This document shows positions 23,001 to 35,667 of a DNA stretch of 64,000 bases, piece by piece (within the stretch, counting starts at the first letter, position 1; each line of letters opens with the position of its first letter). This DNA comes from Knoxdaviesia capensis. Taxonomy: Eukaryota > Ascomycota > Sordariomycetes > Microascales > Gondwanamycetaceae. The notes under the pieces were generated by a model, which made no database searches, was not told the origin of the DNA, and saw nothing but the letters and a program-made list of their open reading frames with translations. The stretch lies in contig LNGK01000003.1 of assembly GCA_001510575.1 (NCBI GenBank), forward strand, positions 3,115,732-3,179,731, in the 5' to 3' direction. A program made the position numbers and the translations under genes.

Positions 23001-25144
23001 TGGTTGTTAACTGTCCCACGGTGGTCAGCGTGGTCAGCTTTCGTGTTGATGAGAGAAGCACAGAAGCCCCCTTGGCCATTATAGCTCACAGCTACACTTA
23101 TAGCAGACTAGTATGGTTCTTCTGCCCTGGTGTAATTGCGTTTTCCTCCGAATGCTACTCCGTTCATGTATCGGCATGGCACGTATCATTTCAATGTTGA
23201 CAACTTGAGATGAAATAGCCAAAAGAGCTCAATAGGAAATACCAGCTGCTTCCCTGCAACAGAGCCTGGCTGGCTTCAAAAAGTGTTGATTATCTTAATA
23301 GTCAAAAGGACACCAAGACCAGAGGCTAAACCACGATAAGGGGGCGTTCAGAGACTAAACTACTTGTGATCCATAATCCAGACTAGAAGAGTTTGGCGGA
23401 TTCCAATCAAAACGCAGATACATCTCGAGACCCAGAAACGTTGATGAAAAAAAGAAACAAAGAAAAAGCAAAAATGTTCCGTTTCCCTGCATCTTCCCCT
23501 ATCGTCAAAGTGGATGCCCTCCCTCAGTAATCCGCTAAGCCGGAATAGTCCGGTGCACGCCCACAGTCTTGGTACCAAGTTGCCCCATCCCAACCTGCAT
23601 GAATCCTCACCCTCTCAGCGAAGAAGAAGAAACAAAAAAAATTCTAGTCCCGGATTAACCTCCTTGGTCGTGCAGGAAGACCCGACGGAAGAACGGCCGC
23701 CTCCTATTTGCTGGGACAGACTTTGGTCTGCATGTAGCCATGTACCGGTTTGCATGGCATGATGGGCTGGAGAATGTGACAACGGGCCAGACCCAAGAGA
23801 AAAAAGAAGGAGAACAAAAGAAAAGAACAGAACAGGAACAGAGAAACAGAGAAACAAAAGTGTACGCACGAATAATTTATGTCTGGGTGTAGACAGCACT
23901 ATCGGCTAACCTAGTGAACCCTGAAGCGAGCCCGGCGCCGGCTGCTCACTCTTCGTTAGTTTCCTCGTGGCTTATGGATGCGCTCCATGGTGCCAAGTTC
24001 ATCTGACAGTCCAGGATGAGTACAGTAGTTGTTGGAGATCGTGCTAGTATGTCAATAAACAACATATGCCTTTGATAAGGGGACTGCGCGTACGCAGAAA
24101 TGCATGCAAGCTGGTGGCAGTTTGAGATCCAGAGGCAGAGAGACCTGACCTCGCCACGAATTCCCAGTGCTTCACACGTGAGAATCCTCCAACCCTGGAA
24201 AAGGCTGCATGAACTCTCCTGAGGCGCAAGCTGCCGTTTTTGGGTTGGCTTGGGGGCACGTCTGGATGAACGGTCTGAAACTGCCATTTCTGTTTCACGA
24301 TGCACTATTCCCACCAGTACAGCCCTCTCTGGCAGCCTTCAACCACGGTCCGCGCGCAGCTTTCATGTCAGTTCCTCCTGCCGGTGAGGAGGAGGGCTGT
24401 CTTACGGATATCTTAACAATCCACACATGGCACGCCAGCCCACTTCGACCAGCATAAATTCACGTCGTTCCAGCAGTGTGTCCGCCCCACGTACCCCCGC
24501 CATCGCCATACTGTAAAGCTTTCTCCCCTCGTTTCACTCTAGGATAGCCTTCAAGTTCGGTATTCGCGAAGATAGCTTGATAGACAGTACATAGCAAAAG
24601 TCTGTACAGTACAGTGGATAAAATACCATCCTGCCCCGATCCCCTCACTTCCTCTTTACAGAAGAACAAGCACCACTGTCCAGAGCAAGAAGCAATAAGC
24701 ATGGGACATGGGACAAGTGGGGTGGTTCATCTGCTTCATACATCATCTCAGTCTTGGGCACGTGTGCTGTGTATGTTCGTCCTCACGATTGATCTTCCCG
24801 CTCTTATCAACATCAGCGCTTCTTGAGCATACCTGTTCATCCCAGCTATTTAGTGGTGGTATCTGGCCATGTTGCTTCCATGGGTGATTTCAACCAGCAG
24901 TAACAACTTTGAACGCAGCAAAAAGAAAGGGGAATGCAAACTACCAAATCGACACATAAAAGAAGAAAAAGAGAACTGGACTCCCGAAATCCATATACAG
25001 AAGGAGGAAATATGACGAACGAACTGGGGATGGGGTCAAACCCCGCAACGATGAGGGGAGAAAAGAAAACCGCTCCCGAGGATTCCAGCGCTTTCTCATA
25101 TATCGCTAGCAAGCTGGAACCCCGATTTCCACTCTAGAGATCAT
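20030..25144. other. 5 kb gene-poor region
   Basis: The left third (20030-21000) is purine-rich on the plus strand, with many AG/GA runs, and is likely the upstream region of the preceding minus-strand gene. No known family was recognised. Two short minus-strand frames near 22358-22570 and 22774-23089 look somewhat protein-like. GTACAGTAC motifs recur near 24600. The right end is the 3' flank of UBC13. Confidence 0.45.
22358..22570 (-). other. unassigned short ORF, possible gene fragment
   Basis: A 70-residue ATG ORF with balanced composition and an alternating hydrophobic pattern in its second half (YTRMVLIEGDIRLTKTAVLQ, then EELLKKSGVGLVYDI). No family was named. It may be a relic exon or chance. 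Confidence 0.15.
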
Positions 25145-25951
25145 CTACTTCTTGATCGCGTACTTCTCCGTCCACTCTTTGGCGGTGGCAATCGCCGCCG
25201 GCTCGTCGTCCTTCCATGCCTTCGCAACATCCGCGGCAAGCGGGTCATCAGGATTCGGCGCGCCAAGCAGAGCTTGGATTGACAGGAGAATCGTTCGGAT
25301 CTGGAGGGCGGGCGACCAGTTATCTGAGGAAAGAGGCAGAGAAAAAAGATGTCAGCCGGTATGAACGCCTCAAGACTCAGAGTTGGAACTCCAAAACTCA
25401 CTCTTCAGCACATCCAGGCAAATCCGGCCCAGCTTGTCGACGTTGGGATGGAAAATCTTGGTCAAAAATCGGATCTTCGGAGGGGTCATGGGGTAATCGT
25501 CCGGGAGGAAGAGCTCCAACTGAAAGACTCCACCTGAAGATATCATCATGACGGGATAGTTAGCATCGTCGCCGGTTCCCGACACATCACATGATTCATG
25601 TTCGTCCTCGCCATTTCAAACAACGCTGGATTCGGGGTTCTTCGGGGCTTCAAACCTTCGTATGGAGATTGCGAGGGGCCATAGATCTCGACATCGAAAT
25701 ATCTGAGGTTGTCCTCGTGCGGCACAGCGCTGATTCCCGGAACACTACAGAAAAAGCAAACGCAAAGAGAATATTAGCAACCGTGAACTGGCCACATTAG
25801 CTGCTCGCTACATATCGGGGGCAGATATAGCGGAGAATATATAGTGTATCAAATGCTCTCGATATCCAAAGACACTGTCTGTGGCATGTCGGACGTACGG
25901 TTCGGCGGCAAGACGTTCGGTCTCCCGGATAATTCGTTTCGGAAGCGACAT
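25145..25951 (-). CDS. UBC13: ubiquitin-conjugating enzyme E2 Ubc13
   Basis: Four exons (25951-25899, 25744-25656, 25533-25402, 25323-25145) give 150 residues, the usual family length. The protein starts MSLPKRIIRETERLAAEPVP and is close to yeast and human Ubc13 throughout. The HPN motif is at 76-78 and the active-site Cys is at 86 in GRICLDVL, followed by SPALQIRTILLSIQALL. With an Mms2-type partner this E2 builds Lys63-linked ubiquitin chains in error-free postreplication repair and endosomal sorting. All introns have GT...AG ends with phases that rebuild the conserved protein exactly (LDVLK|NNW across intron 3). The start is fixed by homology. Confidence 0.95.
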
Positions 25952-26784
25952 TGTGGATTGATATAGATATGGACGGAGATTGTAATCAGCGGCCACACAG
26001 TTGAGGCACGAGAACACCAGACGGTCTGGATCCTTATGTCGTCAGGACGTCGACTGCGGTCCTCAGGAAATCGGCTCCGGTGTTGGAAGACAGTGAACGG
26101 TCGTCTCGTCGGGTTGCGTTGTAAGGCGTGGGGAGAACAGATGATCGGGCCTCCGTGGGGAGCGGATGCGGTATATAAACAAGATAAGTGCTCGTGAAAA
26201 TGTGAATATGCTATTTGATGTTTGTTTGGAAAGAAATTCAGAAGCAAGATTAAGAAACACAACGGCGACAGACAAATCTTCTCTGCAGCAGGCTTGATCC
26301 AGTTTCGCAGCGTCATAGGACCCCTCTCTGGCGGGGGTTGACGAGCTTCTTGCTTCGCCTGTAAACCGGAGGACTTGCAGAGGCCCCTGTCGGGGCGAAC
26401 TGGCACCTGACAAATCGCCCGACAGCTGCCAGGGAATTGCAGATCCCAAGCCACATGTGGCGCTTATTGTGTGGCGGTGCAGCTTTCAATTCAGCGATAA
26501 CCTTAACTCGAGCTCGACGAAGCTTTGGACGAAACAACATGGTCAATATATATTGATTCCGACAGTTTCATTCTGCTTGTGCTTCTTTCCATCAATATTT
26601 GTCGTGTGCATTTGACATTCTCTTTAATTCATAGCCAACACATTGCAGTGCATAATGTAATCCCCACGATCGGCAGCTCCCCAGCCCTTCTTATTTCACT
26701 CGTTCTGGTTTTCTCTCTTCCGATCTGACGTCGCTTGCCTGGCGATTTCAAGACATTGCTCTGTTTCGGCCTCATCCAAACACA
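25952..26784. promoter_or_regulatory. shared divergent promoter, UBC13 and SEA3
   Basis: About 830 bases separate the divergent starts. The stretch near 26540-26780 is T/C-rich toward the SEA3 start. No gene was recognised; motifs were not assigned. Confidence 0.5.
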
Positions 26785-29700
26785 ATGAGAACGTCGAACA
26801 TGGCATACCAATACTCATCCTCCTTGATCCACTCCGACTCCCCCAAGAAAAGCAAGAACCTTGTTTCTGCCTATGACAGCACCACCTTCGATGCTGATAT
26901 CACCATCCACGTTGCCGGCCGTGTTGGGTCGGCCACCATCTCGCCATGTGGTCGCGACATTGCCCTTGCCTCGTATGTTTCCCGGCTCATTCCTTCGTAG
27001 TTGTCAGCACTGTCATGCATGTTTCCAGAGTACTAAGCCTTTCCCTGCAGCCCCGATGGTCTAACCATCATTGACCTGGACTCTCCATACAATCCTCCCC
27101 GGCATCTCAGAAGTCATGGCATGCCATGGCTGGTGGTTGACGTGCAGTGGTCACCGTTTGCTGCGCGCGATTACTGGATTGTGTCTACAGCCAACCATCG
27201 CGCTCTCGTGTGGAATCTTAACATGAAGGAAGATTCTAGCTCGGGAGCCATCGAACACTCGCTCCAGGGTCATAGTCGTGCCATTACCGACATTAACTTT
27301 TCTGCCCACCATCCCGACCAGCTGTCAACATGTTCCATTGACGGATATGTTCATTGCTGGGATCTTCGCCGGCCCCGCCAGCCTGTTCTCACGTTCTGCG
27401 ATTGGTTTGCTGGAGCAACTCAGATCAAGTACAACCGCCAGGATCCGCATGTCCTCGCCTCATCGCATGACAGTTGGCTGCGGATATGGGATGAACGGAA
27501 ACCTAGCGAGCCTGTACGGTCGATTGCAGCTCACAAGTCCAAGATCTACGGGATTGACTGGAATCGAACCCGTTCCAACGGAATCATCACATGTTCGCTG
27601 GATAAGAGCATCAAGATGTGGGACTGCTCCAATCCGGAAGATGTCCCGGAGCGCGTCATTCAAACCGAGTTTCCCGTCTGGAGAGCCCGACACACTCCGT
27701 TTGGTCATGGAATCCTCGCCATGCCTCAAAACGAGCCGGGAAACCTCTACCTGTACGACCGCGCTGCCGAAGAATGCCCTGTCAATCGGCCCATGGATCC
27801 TGTCCACGTCTTCCCCGGACACGGCAACAGCAAAGTCAAAGAATTTCTGTGGCGAAGTCGAGGATCAATCAACGAGTCCTACATCGATAACCGTGAGTTC
27901 CAGCTGGTATCATGGGGCGAAGACAACGAGCTGCGGTTGCAGCGCCCAGATCCTCAGAATCTAGAAGCAGTCGGATTCACCAAGGGAAGCCAGGCCTCGG
28001 ACAATGTGATTCTCACCCGCCGTGGAGCCATGTACAAAACATTCCGAACGTCTGACGAAACTTCAAACCGCGACCGGCGCGCACCAACCATGAGCGACCT
28101 TCGGCCGCGTCACATGTCTGGAAAGTCTAATAGCAACTCACTGGCCGTCGGTTTACAGACAAAGTTCTACAAGCATGCTCGGTCAGTTGCCACATGGCGC
28201 GGGCCGGCGATGAAAGCCAAGACCACGTCTTCCAAAGATCCAGATACCAGTCTTGCGCATATTGGCTGGATGAAAGGTGTGCTGATGTCCAAACGCCCAC
28301 GACAATCCGATGGTTCCAAGGAGTTCGCCCCTCGGCGGCAAAACTCCAAAGACTCCACGTCGATCTTCAGCCCGGGTTACCTGGATGACGAATGGGGTGA
28401 GCCGGAGTCCGTTGAAGATGAGTTCTTGCGTGTTAGCAGCCAGCTGCCCAAGGTAAAATGGGAGTCCATCGATATGGATGGTGTTACCTTGCATGCTTCG
28501 TTGCGAGGTCCATGGGGTGTGTCAGGAGACAACATCTTCATCAAAGTCCGAGTTGACATTCCGCCTGGGTATCCAACCCAGAAATCTCCCGTATTCACCA
28601 TCGACAAGACGCTTTTTATGCCTGACGACGTTCACGACAAACTCACTCGTGATCTACGGGTTCTAACCAGCCAGTTTCTTGAACGAAAGCAAAACTGTCT
28701 AGACTGGATTTTCACTTATCTCCTTGGTGACGTCGACCTTGAGTCCAGCACGACCTTCTTCAAGAACGTCCGTGACCTCGATGATGGCATCGATGCTCTT
28801 GCTGACGACAGCTCCAGTGAGGAAGAGGAAGAAAACGGCGAGACCGTTCGCGAATCCATTACTCTCTCACAGGAACTCAAGGCTACCAGTGATGTCAATA
28901 ACTCATTTGCACCGACTCATCGCTCGGTCATGCCTCCGTTACCGCGCTACTGTGGCGCGCGGTTCTCAAGCGATGGTCGACTGGTGTGTTTCTTCCCAGC
29001 AAAGGAGGAGAAACCCCGCATGGTGTTCCTGTCGTCAACTACCGAAACCGCCGCTGCAACAACAGCAGCCAAAGATCGGCCCCGCCAGGACCCCATTTCT
29101 GTGGGGTTCGGCCGAATCTCGAACGATTCGCCGGTTCGGCAGAGAAACAGCGTGGATGAAGCGTCAGATCCCGAGGATCAGTCCGACTCGGATGATTCAG
29201 ACAACAGCTCGTCGTCGAGCGACTCGGAGTCGACATCCATGAATAAAATCAGTCTGTGGTACCAGCCAGGCCACTCTTTCCGCAAAGTGTGGAGCGAGAC
29301 ACGGTCGCTTCACTCCAGCGGAGCCGGTACCGGAATTGGCACGGGAACGGGTACCGGAACGGCCACTGGGACGGCCACGGGAACCGGAACCGGTACGGGT
29401 CTTGGCGCAGCCAAGAAACGACAGAAATCGAGAAATGTAGTCGCTATCCACGACTTCAGCTCGTTTCTGCCGTCGAAGCGCGAGTTTGCGGAAGAGTACG
29501 CCATTTTTGGCGACGGTGCCAATGTCTGCCGACACAACGCCAAGGTCGCAGACAAATACGGACGGCCAGACCTGGCCAGCATCTGGATGTACTCGTCACT
29601 GCTCCTACGCAAGGGAATTCCGCTGGAGATTCTCGAAGAGAGCCAGCACGATTCCATCCTCGTTGTGGCCAAACGAGTGCTTTCGCTCAGTCGCCATCGG

Positions 29701-31656
29701 CGTGCCGCTCATGCGCTATCCGGTCGTGTGAAGTGGGGAGAACATCCACTAGCACGTTTCTACATTGACAAGCTGTTTGATTTCTTCGAGCAGCTGGCTG
29801 ATGTTCAGATGTTAGCGATGCTGTCGTGTATCTTCAGTGATTCCAGTTCGGAGGACGGTGTTGCTTATGCAGGGTCCAAAGTGTCCCAGATGAAAACACC
29901 CATCTCCATCAAAGCTCCGGCGTTTTCTCTACCGTACCTCCCAACTGATATGACGTTTTGGAATTTCCGAAGAACTCACCAGCATAACCACAGCTCAGCT
30001 CTGACTACTGGTGCTCTCAATACCCCCACACGACTTTCTGGGACGCATCTCTCAGACGACGGCATCGCCACCCAGACTCACTCTGCCATCGGGACAACAC
30101 CGCCGAGCTCCCGGCTCAAGGTCGGAAGCGCTGAGGAGTTGCCACCGCCAGTTCCCCAAGATCTTTCCGTGTCGCCAAACACGCGGTCGTTCTGGAGGAC
30201 CAACTCGTCTGTTACTGCCAGCATCGCCTCCAACCTCCCGCGGGTTCTGGCAGCCGCGGTTTCCGCCCCGGTGTCCCCGGGCTTGATGCGAAAGAAGGCT
30301 GCGTCCGAATCCGGGCCGGTAAATGTTACGTGGGGAAGCACCACCGTTATAGGGAAGAGCGCGGGTGGCTTCAGCTCGGCAACCCCGACTCTGGCTAGCA
30401 ACAACAGCCTCGCTCCGTCACAGGTCGCAATGGTTCCAGTGAATCTATCGGTGCAGATCGAGGATCAGTCCATCTTTGACGACGAGGGCTGGATGACCGC
30501 GCCGCTTCTGGGTCCGTCCCGCAAGCATCTATACGCCGGCTACCGCAGCATGTATGCCGAGCTACTGCAGATGTGGAAACAACCCCTAACCCGCCTTGAA
30601 ATACTCAAATTCAACCAACTGCAAGACCAAACCTCGGCCAGCACCGCAACTACCACCGAACCGTTAATCCCAATCAGCAAGCACGACCAGCTCCAAGCCG
30701 CCCTGGACTCTGACCGCGGCCTCGACGTGACCGGCATCTGCCAGATCCACGAACTGCGCCTCGAGCCGGTGCCGTACACCTCGGCGAGCGGCCCGCGCGT
30801 TGGCGGCGCGGTCGGCCAGTGTCCGCGCTGCGACAAGGGACAGTCGCGGCTGCGCTGTGTGTACTGCCACGAACCCATCGTCGGCATGTACTCGCCGTGT
30901 CTCAGCTGCGGGTGTGCGTCGCACGCCGCGTGTCTGGCGGAATGGCACGCTGCCGGCGAGACCGAGTGTCCGGCCGGCGACGAGTGCCGGTGTGTTGAGG
31001 AGGCGTGTAACGGCCAGGTCGAGACCTGGGCGGCCATGCTGGGCGCGCTGGGCCGCATGCGTGGTGCCGCTGGTGCTGCTCCTGCTCCGCCTGCTCCCGC
31101 CACGCCGGGCCACCACGTGCCGCACCCGCTCTCGACGGCTACGTCGGCGTCCTCGCTGACGTCGGTCGCCACCACCGCCATCCCCGCGCCTGCAACCCTG
31201 CAGAAGCCCGCTAGTAACAGTCCCGCGTCGTCTCGGGCCTACCGCAAAGCCGCACCCGATAGCAGCAGCAGCAGCACGCGGCGTCCAGCCCCCGCACGCA
31301 GCCTCATCGGCTCGATGCTGCCCTCCGCGCTCGTCAGTTTGGACGGCCTCAGCGGCGGTAGCAGCAGCAGCAATGCACACACCAGCGACCCGGCCGCCTC
31401 CGAGACCATCGAGAACGGCCAGTGGGAAAAGGTCGCCCCCGCCACCTCGATCCCGCAGCCCCCGGCTGATACCCCCGGATCGGCGGGCACCCCCGGGCCA
31501 GCTCCCGGCGCCGAGCAGTACATGCGGACGATTCCCCGGTTCAATCTCCGCCGGGTGAACCGCGGGTCGCCCGGCTGGGGCCGGACCGCTCCCGCCGAGC
31601 AGAATGGCGGCGGCGCATCCGGGAGTCCCAGTGGAAGTGCGAGGGGGAAGCTGTAA
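26785..31656 (+). CDS. SEA3: SEA complex subunit Sea3/Mtc5 (WDR59-type WD40-RWD-RING protein)
   Basis: Two exons (26785-26972, 27051-31656) give 1597 residues. An N-terminal WD40 propeller (about residues 45-390) includes AITDINFSAHHPDQLSTCS, GYVHCWDLRRP, DSWLRIWDERKP and LDKSIKMWD. An RWD domain (about 510-623) starts at DEFLRVSSQLPKVKWESID. A C-terminal RING-like zinc domain (about 1321-1377) shows CPRCDKGQSRLRCVYCHEP and later CLSCGCASHAACLAEWH. This order is that of yeast Sea3/Mtc5 and human WDR59, part of the SEACAT/GATOR2 module on the vacuole or lysosome that relieves inhibition of TORC1 in response to amino acids. Linkers are low-complexity, including a Gly-Thr dipeptide run near residue 823 and an acidic Ser-rich stretch before it. 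The ATG has an A at -3. Confidence 0.88.
29326..29403 (+). repeat. Gly-Thr dipeptide repeat in SEA3
   Basis: A GGNACN-type hexamer repeat encodes alternating Gly-Thr/Ala-Thr residues (GTGIGTGTGTGTATG pattern). It is a low-complexity linker between the RWD and the C-terminal part. Confidence 0.8.
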
Positions 31657-32085
31657 GATTACAGGAGGTGTGAAGGTTGAAGTTTATATGAGTGTAATAG
31701 GAAGGTGTATTGTACAGTTCATGTTTTTTATACCCTGTTTGGATACCTTTTGTGTGTTTTAGCCTGTGGCATGTCAAGTTATAGAGATGAATTGCATGTA
31801 TCATTATAATAGTCCTCTCACATGTGTATTGGAAATCAGCTGTGTGCCTGTGTCCTGAAAATCTCACTTGGTCTATTGCATGAGAAAGAAGGAAGTTTCC
31901 GCTAATTATAAGACTAAACGAACTGAAAACGAACCTATCCCAGATCAAAGGAGCAGAAAAGAAATACTTAATGCTAGCAGAAAGGGTCACTTCAACTGAA
32001 GTTTCTCCAGAATAAAAGAAAGGTCTAGGGTTAGGGTTTCCCATTCCATCTATCCCTCAGCCTACATAATGGTATGTAAGTACCT
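31657..32085. other. convergent 3' intergenic
   Basis: Terminator regions of SEA3 and VPS34 (AT-rich, possible poly-A signals). It contains two telomere-like repeats, CTAGGGTTAGGGTTT at 32025-32039. Confidence 0.5.
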
Positions 32086-35000
32086 CTAATTGCGGAATGC
32101 CTGGACCAAAGTGTGCAGCTTATCAATAACCACAGGCGCATACGAAGCCAGCGAGTCCTCAATAACGCGGTCCAGATGCCCTATAGCCTCGTTCTCCGAT
32201 AGCTCCAGCTGGAAGCGCTCGCGCACCTTCAGCACGGCCTTGTCGGGCTCGAGGCGGATGTCGGGGATATTCGCATCGACCATGAGACTGAACAGGTTGA
32301 GGATGAGGTTGGACTGCTCGCGCAGCGCGGTGTAGGCCAGGAAGCAGTACTGCTTGAAGTCCTTGTAGGCGTCGGACTGGGTGCCGCCCATGCAGTCGAC
32401 CATTTCCTTGGACAGCTTCATGACGGGCGCGAAGGGCTTGGGGTCGCGCCCGAGGATGAAGCCGAAGTCGGCGTGGAAGAAGTGGCCGTCGGGCGCCATC
32501 AGCAGGTTGTCGAGGTGGCGGTCGCCGACGCCGAGGATGTAGGTGATGACGCAGTAGCCCGCGCACGAGCGCACGTACGTGTCCAGCGTCTCCGCGCGGA
32601 TGCCCATCGGCATGCGGTCGTCGCGGTTGTGCTCGCGCAGGTACGCCAGCGTCGGGTTGGCCGCCGAGCGGTAGTTCTGCACGATGGTCTGGATGCTCGA
32701 CGACGGCACGAACTGCGACGCGCCGGCCGACGTGCTGGTGGCCAGCGTCTTGTACGGCGAGAGCTTGAGGTCGAGGTTCTCCTTCTGCAGGAGCTGGTCC
32801 ATCAGCGTGATGATCTGGATCACCAGCTGGTCCTGGCGCAGGTCGTCGCCGGTCTTGAAGATTATCTGGTACTGGCCGCCGTCGACCGTCTTGAAGGCGA
32901 GCTTGATCGGGCACAGCGACGACTTGAACACAATGGTGCTCTCCGGAATGACTCCCGTGACAACCACCGACGGATCGAGGGGAAGCGGCAGCGGCGGGTC
33001 AATGGTGAGAAGCTCGTTCTTGGGATCCTGCAGGAAGTTCTTGGTCCGCTCGACTTTCTTAGCAATGGTCTCATTGGATGACTTGACTTCCCCCGAGATC
33101 TTCGACAGTATCGTGATCAGCTCAGCCTGGCGAAGCAGCGTCCGCCGGATGTTCGCACCACCGGGCTGCTTCACAAGCGCAAGCATAAAGTCGTAGGCAA
33201 CCTTCCGGTAGATATTGCGGTTGGTCTCGCCCTGTTCGGGGCTGGAGTCGTCGCACTCCACCATCAGGTACCAGTAGAGGTAGTTTCCTAGATTGAAGTT
33301 GGCCACGCCACGCGCAATCAGGAACCGCGCCAGAGATGAGTCCTGACCAGAGGGGTCTTCGCTGGGGTCGACCAGGACATGCTCGTACTTCAAAGCTTGG
33401 ACCAGCTGGAGCAAGTACAGCTGGAGCTCATCGTCGTTTGCCTTCCGAAGGCGCTCGACAGCATATGACCGCACAGTTGAACTATCGAAGGACGGGCCAA
33501 ACAGCTCAAGAGCGTCATCGATATCGATCTCGGTCCACCGCGAGAGAAGCTGGGCCGCCTGCTTTGCCTCGGCGTTTTCGTGCCAGTTTACCGACTTGAC
33601 AAACTTCGTCAACGCGCGTTTGTCCCGCGTGAGATGGTACCGGAACTTCCACACCAGATCAGCCTCCTCCGATGACAAGGTGTGGGTTGGGGGGTAGGAG
33701 AGAATGGCGTTCAGTTCGTCGCGCACTTTAGCATTCGGTTTAAGGTCCTTATCCATAATACCGTTTCTATGCGCGCTTCGGAACAAACGGCGGTGTTTGG
33801 CATCAGCCGGGTTGTCTCGGGCCGAGACTTCGGGGTCGTACACTTTTACAAGCCGGCCGCCGCCCGATAATGAAGAGGAGTCCCCGTACGCGTTGATTCC
33901 GGGCCCAAGTTGGACCTCGGGAGGTGGTCGGAGCAGCACCTTTGACTGCGAATTAGATAAATGAGACGCGGATGTGTGGGGGGGAGGATATTCGTGGTCG
34001 GCAAAGACGATGGGGAAGTCAAATCTGGGCAGTTCAATATGAAGTTTGAACAACGCCGTGTTTGGGGGGTTTGGCTTGTCTGACGGGGGCCCGCCATCGG
34101 CATCCGGGATATCGCGCAGGAAGCCGCCGGTCTTTTCTCTCTGGATTTTGCGCTGCGTAGCCGCGGTCATCCGCTTCTCGTAGGCTCGAAACACCATGCG
34201 ATCGAGCCAGTCGACCCGGGGAATTTCCCCCAGCTCCTGCTTCTTGAAAAGCCCGTCCAGGCGTTCCAGTTCGGCGGCGTCATCATCCATCAGCGGAGCG
34301 TCGTCACTACCGGGGTCGGCCTTCTTGACTTCGAACACCGAGGGAGTAGTAGTGCCGTCGTATCCATCGGCCGCCTGATGCCGATACACGTGGCACTTTT
34401 GCCGACCCTTTTGCAGCTGGTTGTCCTTGTCAAACAACGGGAAGGTCGTGCCACCGAAGGGACTCGCGTGGCCAACACACTTCGCGCCGCCAGCCGGAGA
34501 GAGATCCCAGAGTGTGATGGCGAGCTGCGAGTTGATTGGGAGGGCGGAAAAGTTGATGGGGAGAGTAAGCCATTCATTCCACCTGATCGTTATAAGCAAG
34601 TCAGTACCAAAAATACCCATGGCTTTAGAGTGAAACAGACGCAGGCAACTTACTTTCTCTCGCTCCGAAACGATTTGTACGCCGTCTGCACAGGCACCGT
34701 CAAGGGTTTCGAGCCGGCCCAGACCTGGACGCTGACATAGAGATCAGAGTGAGGACTGTAGATTGTCAGCCACAGTTAGTTGACCGTGCTAGATAGAGTG
34801 AAGCCAGCGATTAGAAACACTTGCCTGATGTAGGATCCGGTATGACGCAGGTCCGGTCTGTCAAGGAGAGACGAATATTTGACGGGAGATTCATCACCCT
34901 CAAGGTTGATTCTGAGAAGGAGAGAAGAAAAGGTCATTAAAAACTCAAGATATCACATCTCAAGCTCACTAGGAGCCCAGAAACAACCAGCCTGGCAGCT

Positions 35001-35107
35001 ATAGCAAAGCTCATCAGAAATGGCGATGTCATGGCTGTGGAGACGTACACTCGAACCCTAACGGGACAGTCCAGAGACTCTGAGGTGGCAAACGAAAAAG
35101 AGTCCAT
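32086..35107 (-). CDS. VPS34: class III phosphatidylinositol 3-kinase Vps34
   Basis: Four exons (35107-35049, 34911-34825, 34755-34654, 34582-32086) give 914 residues. The N-terminal C2 domain is seen in LYVSVQVWAGSKPLTVPVQT and KWNEWLTLPINFSALPINSQ. A helical PIK domain follows (PPTHTLSSEEADLVWKFRYH). In the kinase domain are FKTGDDLRQDQLV (~660), the catalytic loop GVGDRHLDNLL (~770) and DFGFILGRDPKPF (~787). The enzyme makes PI3P with Vps15/Vps30 for autophagy and endosomal sorting. The second intron begins GCAAGT rather than GT; the only in-frame reading that keeps the conserved C2 sequence uses this GC donor. Intron 1 uses GTACGT and intron 3 GTAAGT. Confidence 0.93.
34758..34824 (-). 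other. GC-AG intron in VPS34
   Basis: The donor string is CAG|GCAAGT, matching the known GC-AG consensus with strong flanking pairing, and the acceptor is TACAG. Splicing joins ATC AG and T CCT, keeping the conserved C2 domain frame. Shifting to a nearby GT would break the frame. Confidence 0.8.
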
Positions 35108-35667
35108 GGCTAGCAGAAAGTAACTAGAAGCATGACTATAGGAAACATGAAGAGAGAGAGGGATATAAGATATCGTAGCCACAGAGACTTTGAGGCTCTT
35201 ATGGTAATAAAAGAATGTGGCATAAAACAAACGACGTAGCTCTGAAGCTCTGGAAGCAAGACCAAAAATGAAAGGCAGCCAGTTTCGGAGGGAGGAGAAA
35301 GGAAGGGCTTGAAGTATTGATACAGTGGCAGGATTCAAAACCCTAGCATAACCCTTACCTAGGCCAACTTAAGGCGAATTGTGATTAGGCTAGGTACTAG
35401 TTACTAGACATTGTAGCCAGTAAGTACATCAGAAGGGGCCATCAATTAACTTGTCCACTAAACAAGTCGCGTTGTTTTATCATCTACGCGATCTCTCACC
35501 ATCTAAAATTTATGTAAAAAAAAAACACTGCTTGTTTTCTTGAATTTCAACTCACCCCCACTTCCTTCGTATCCTCCTGTCCCTCTTTTATTTTTTTTCC
35601 TCCTTTCCTTGCATCTGTCCTTCACCCTGAAGTTCAACGATTGACTCCCCCCGCCCATTTCGCAACA
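35108..35667. promoter_or_regulatory. shared divergent promoter, VPS34 and NSE4
   Basis: About 560 bases between divergent starts. An AACCCTAG telobox-like site lies at 35339-35346. The NSE4-proximal end is strongly CT-rich (about 35540-35640). Confidence 0.5.
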
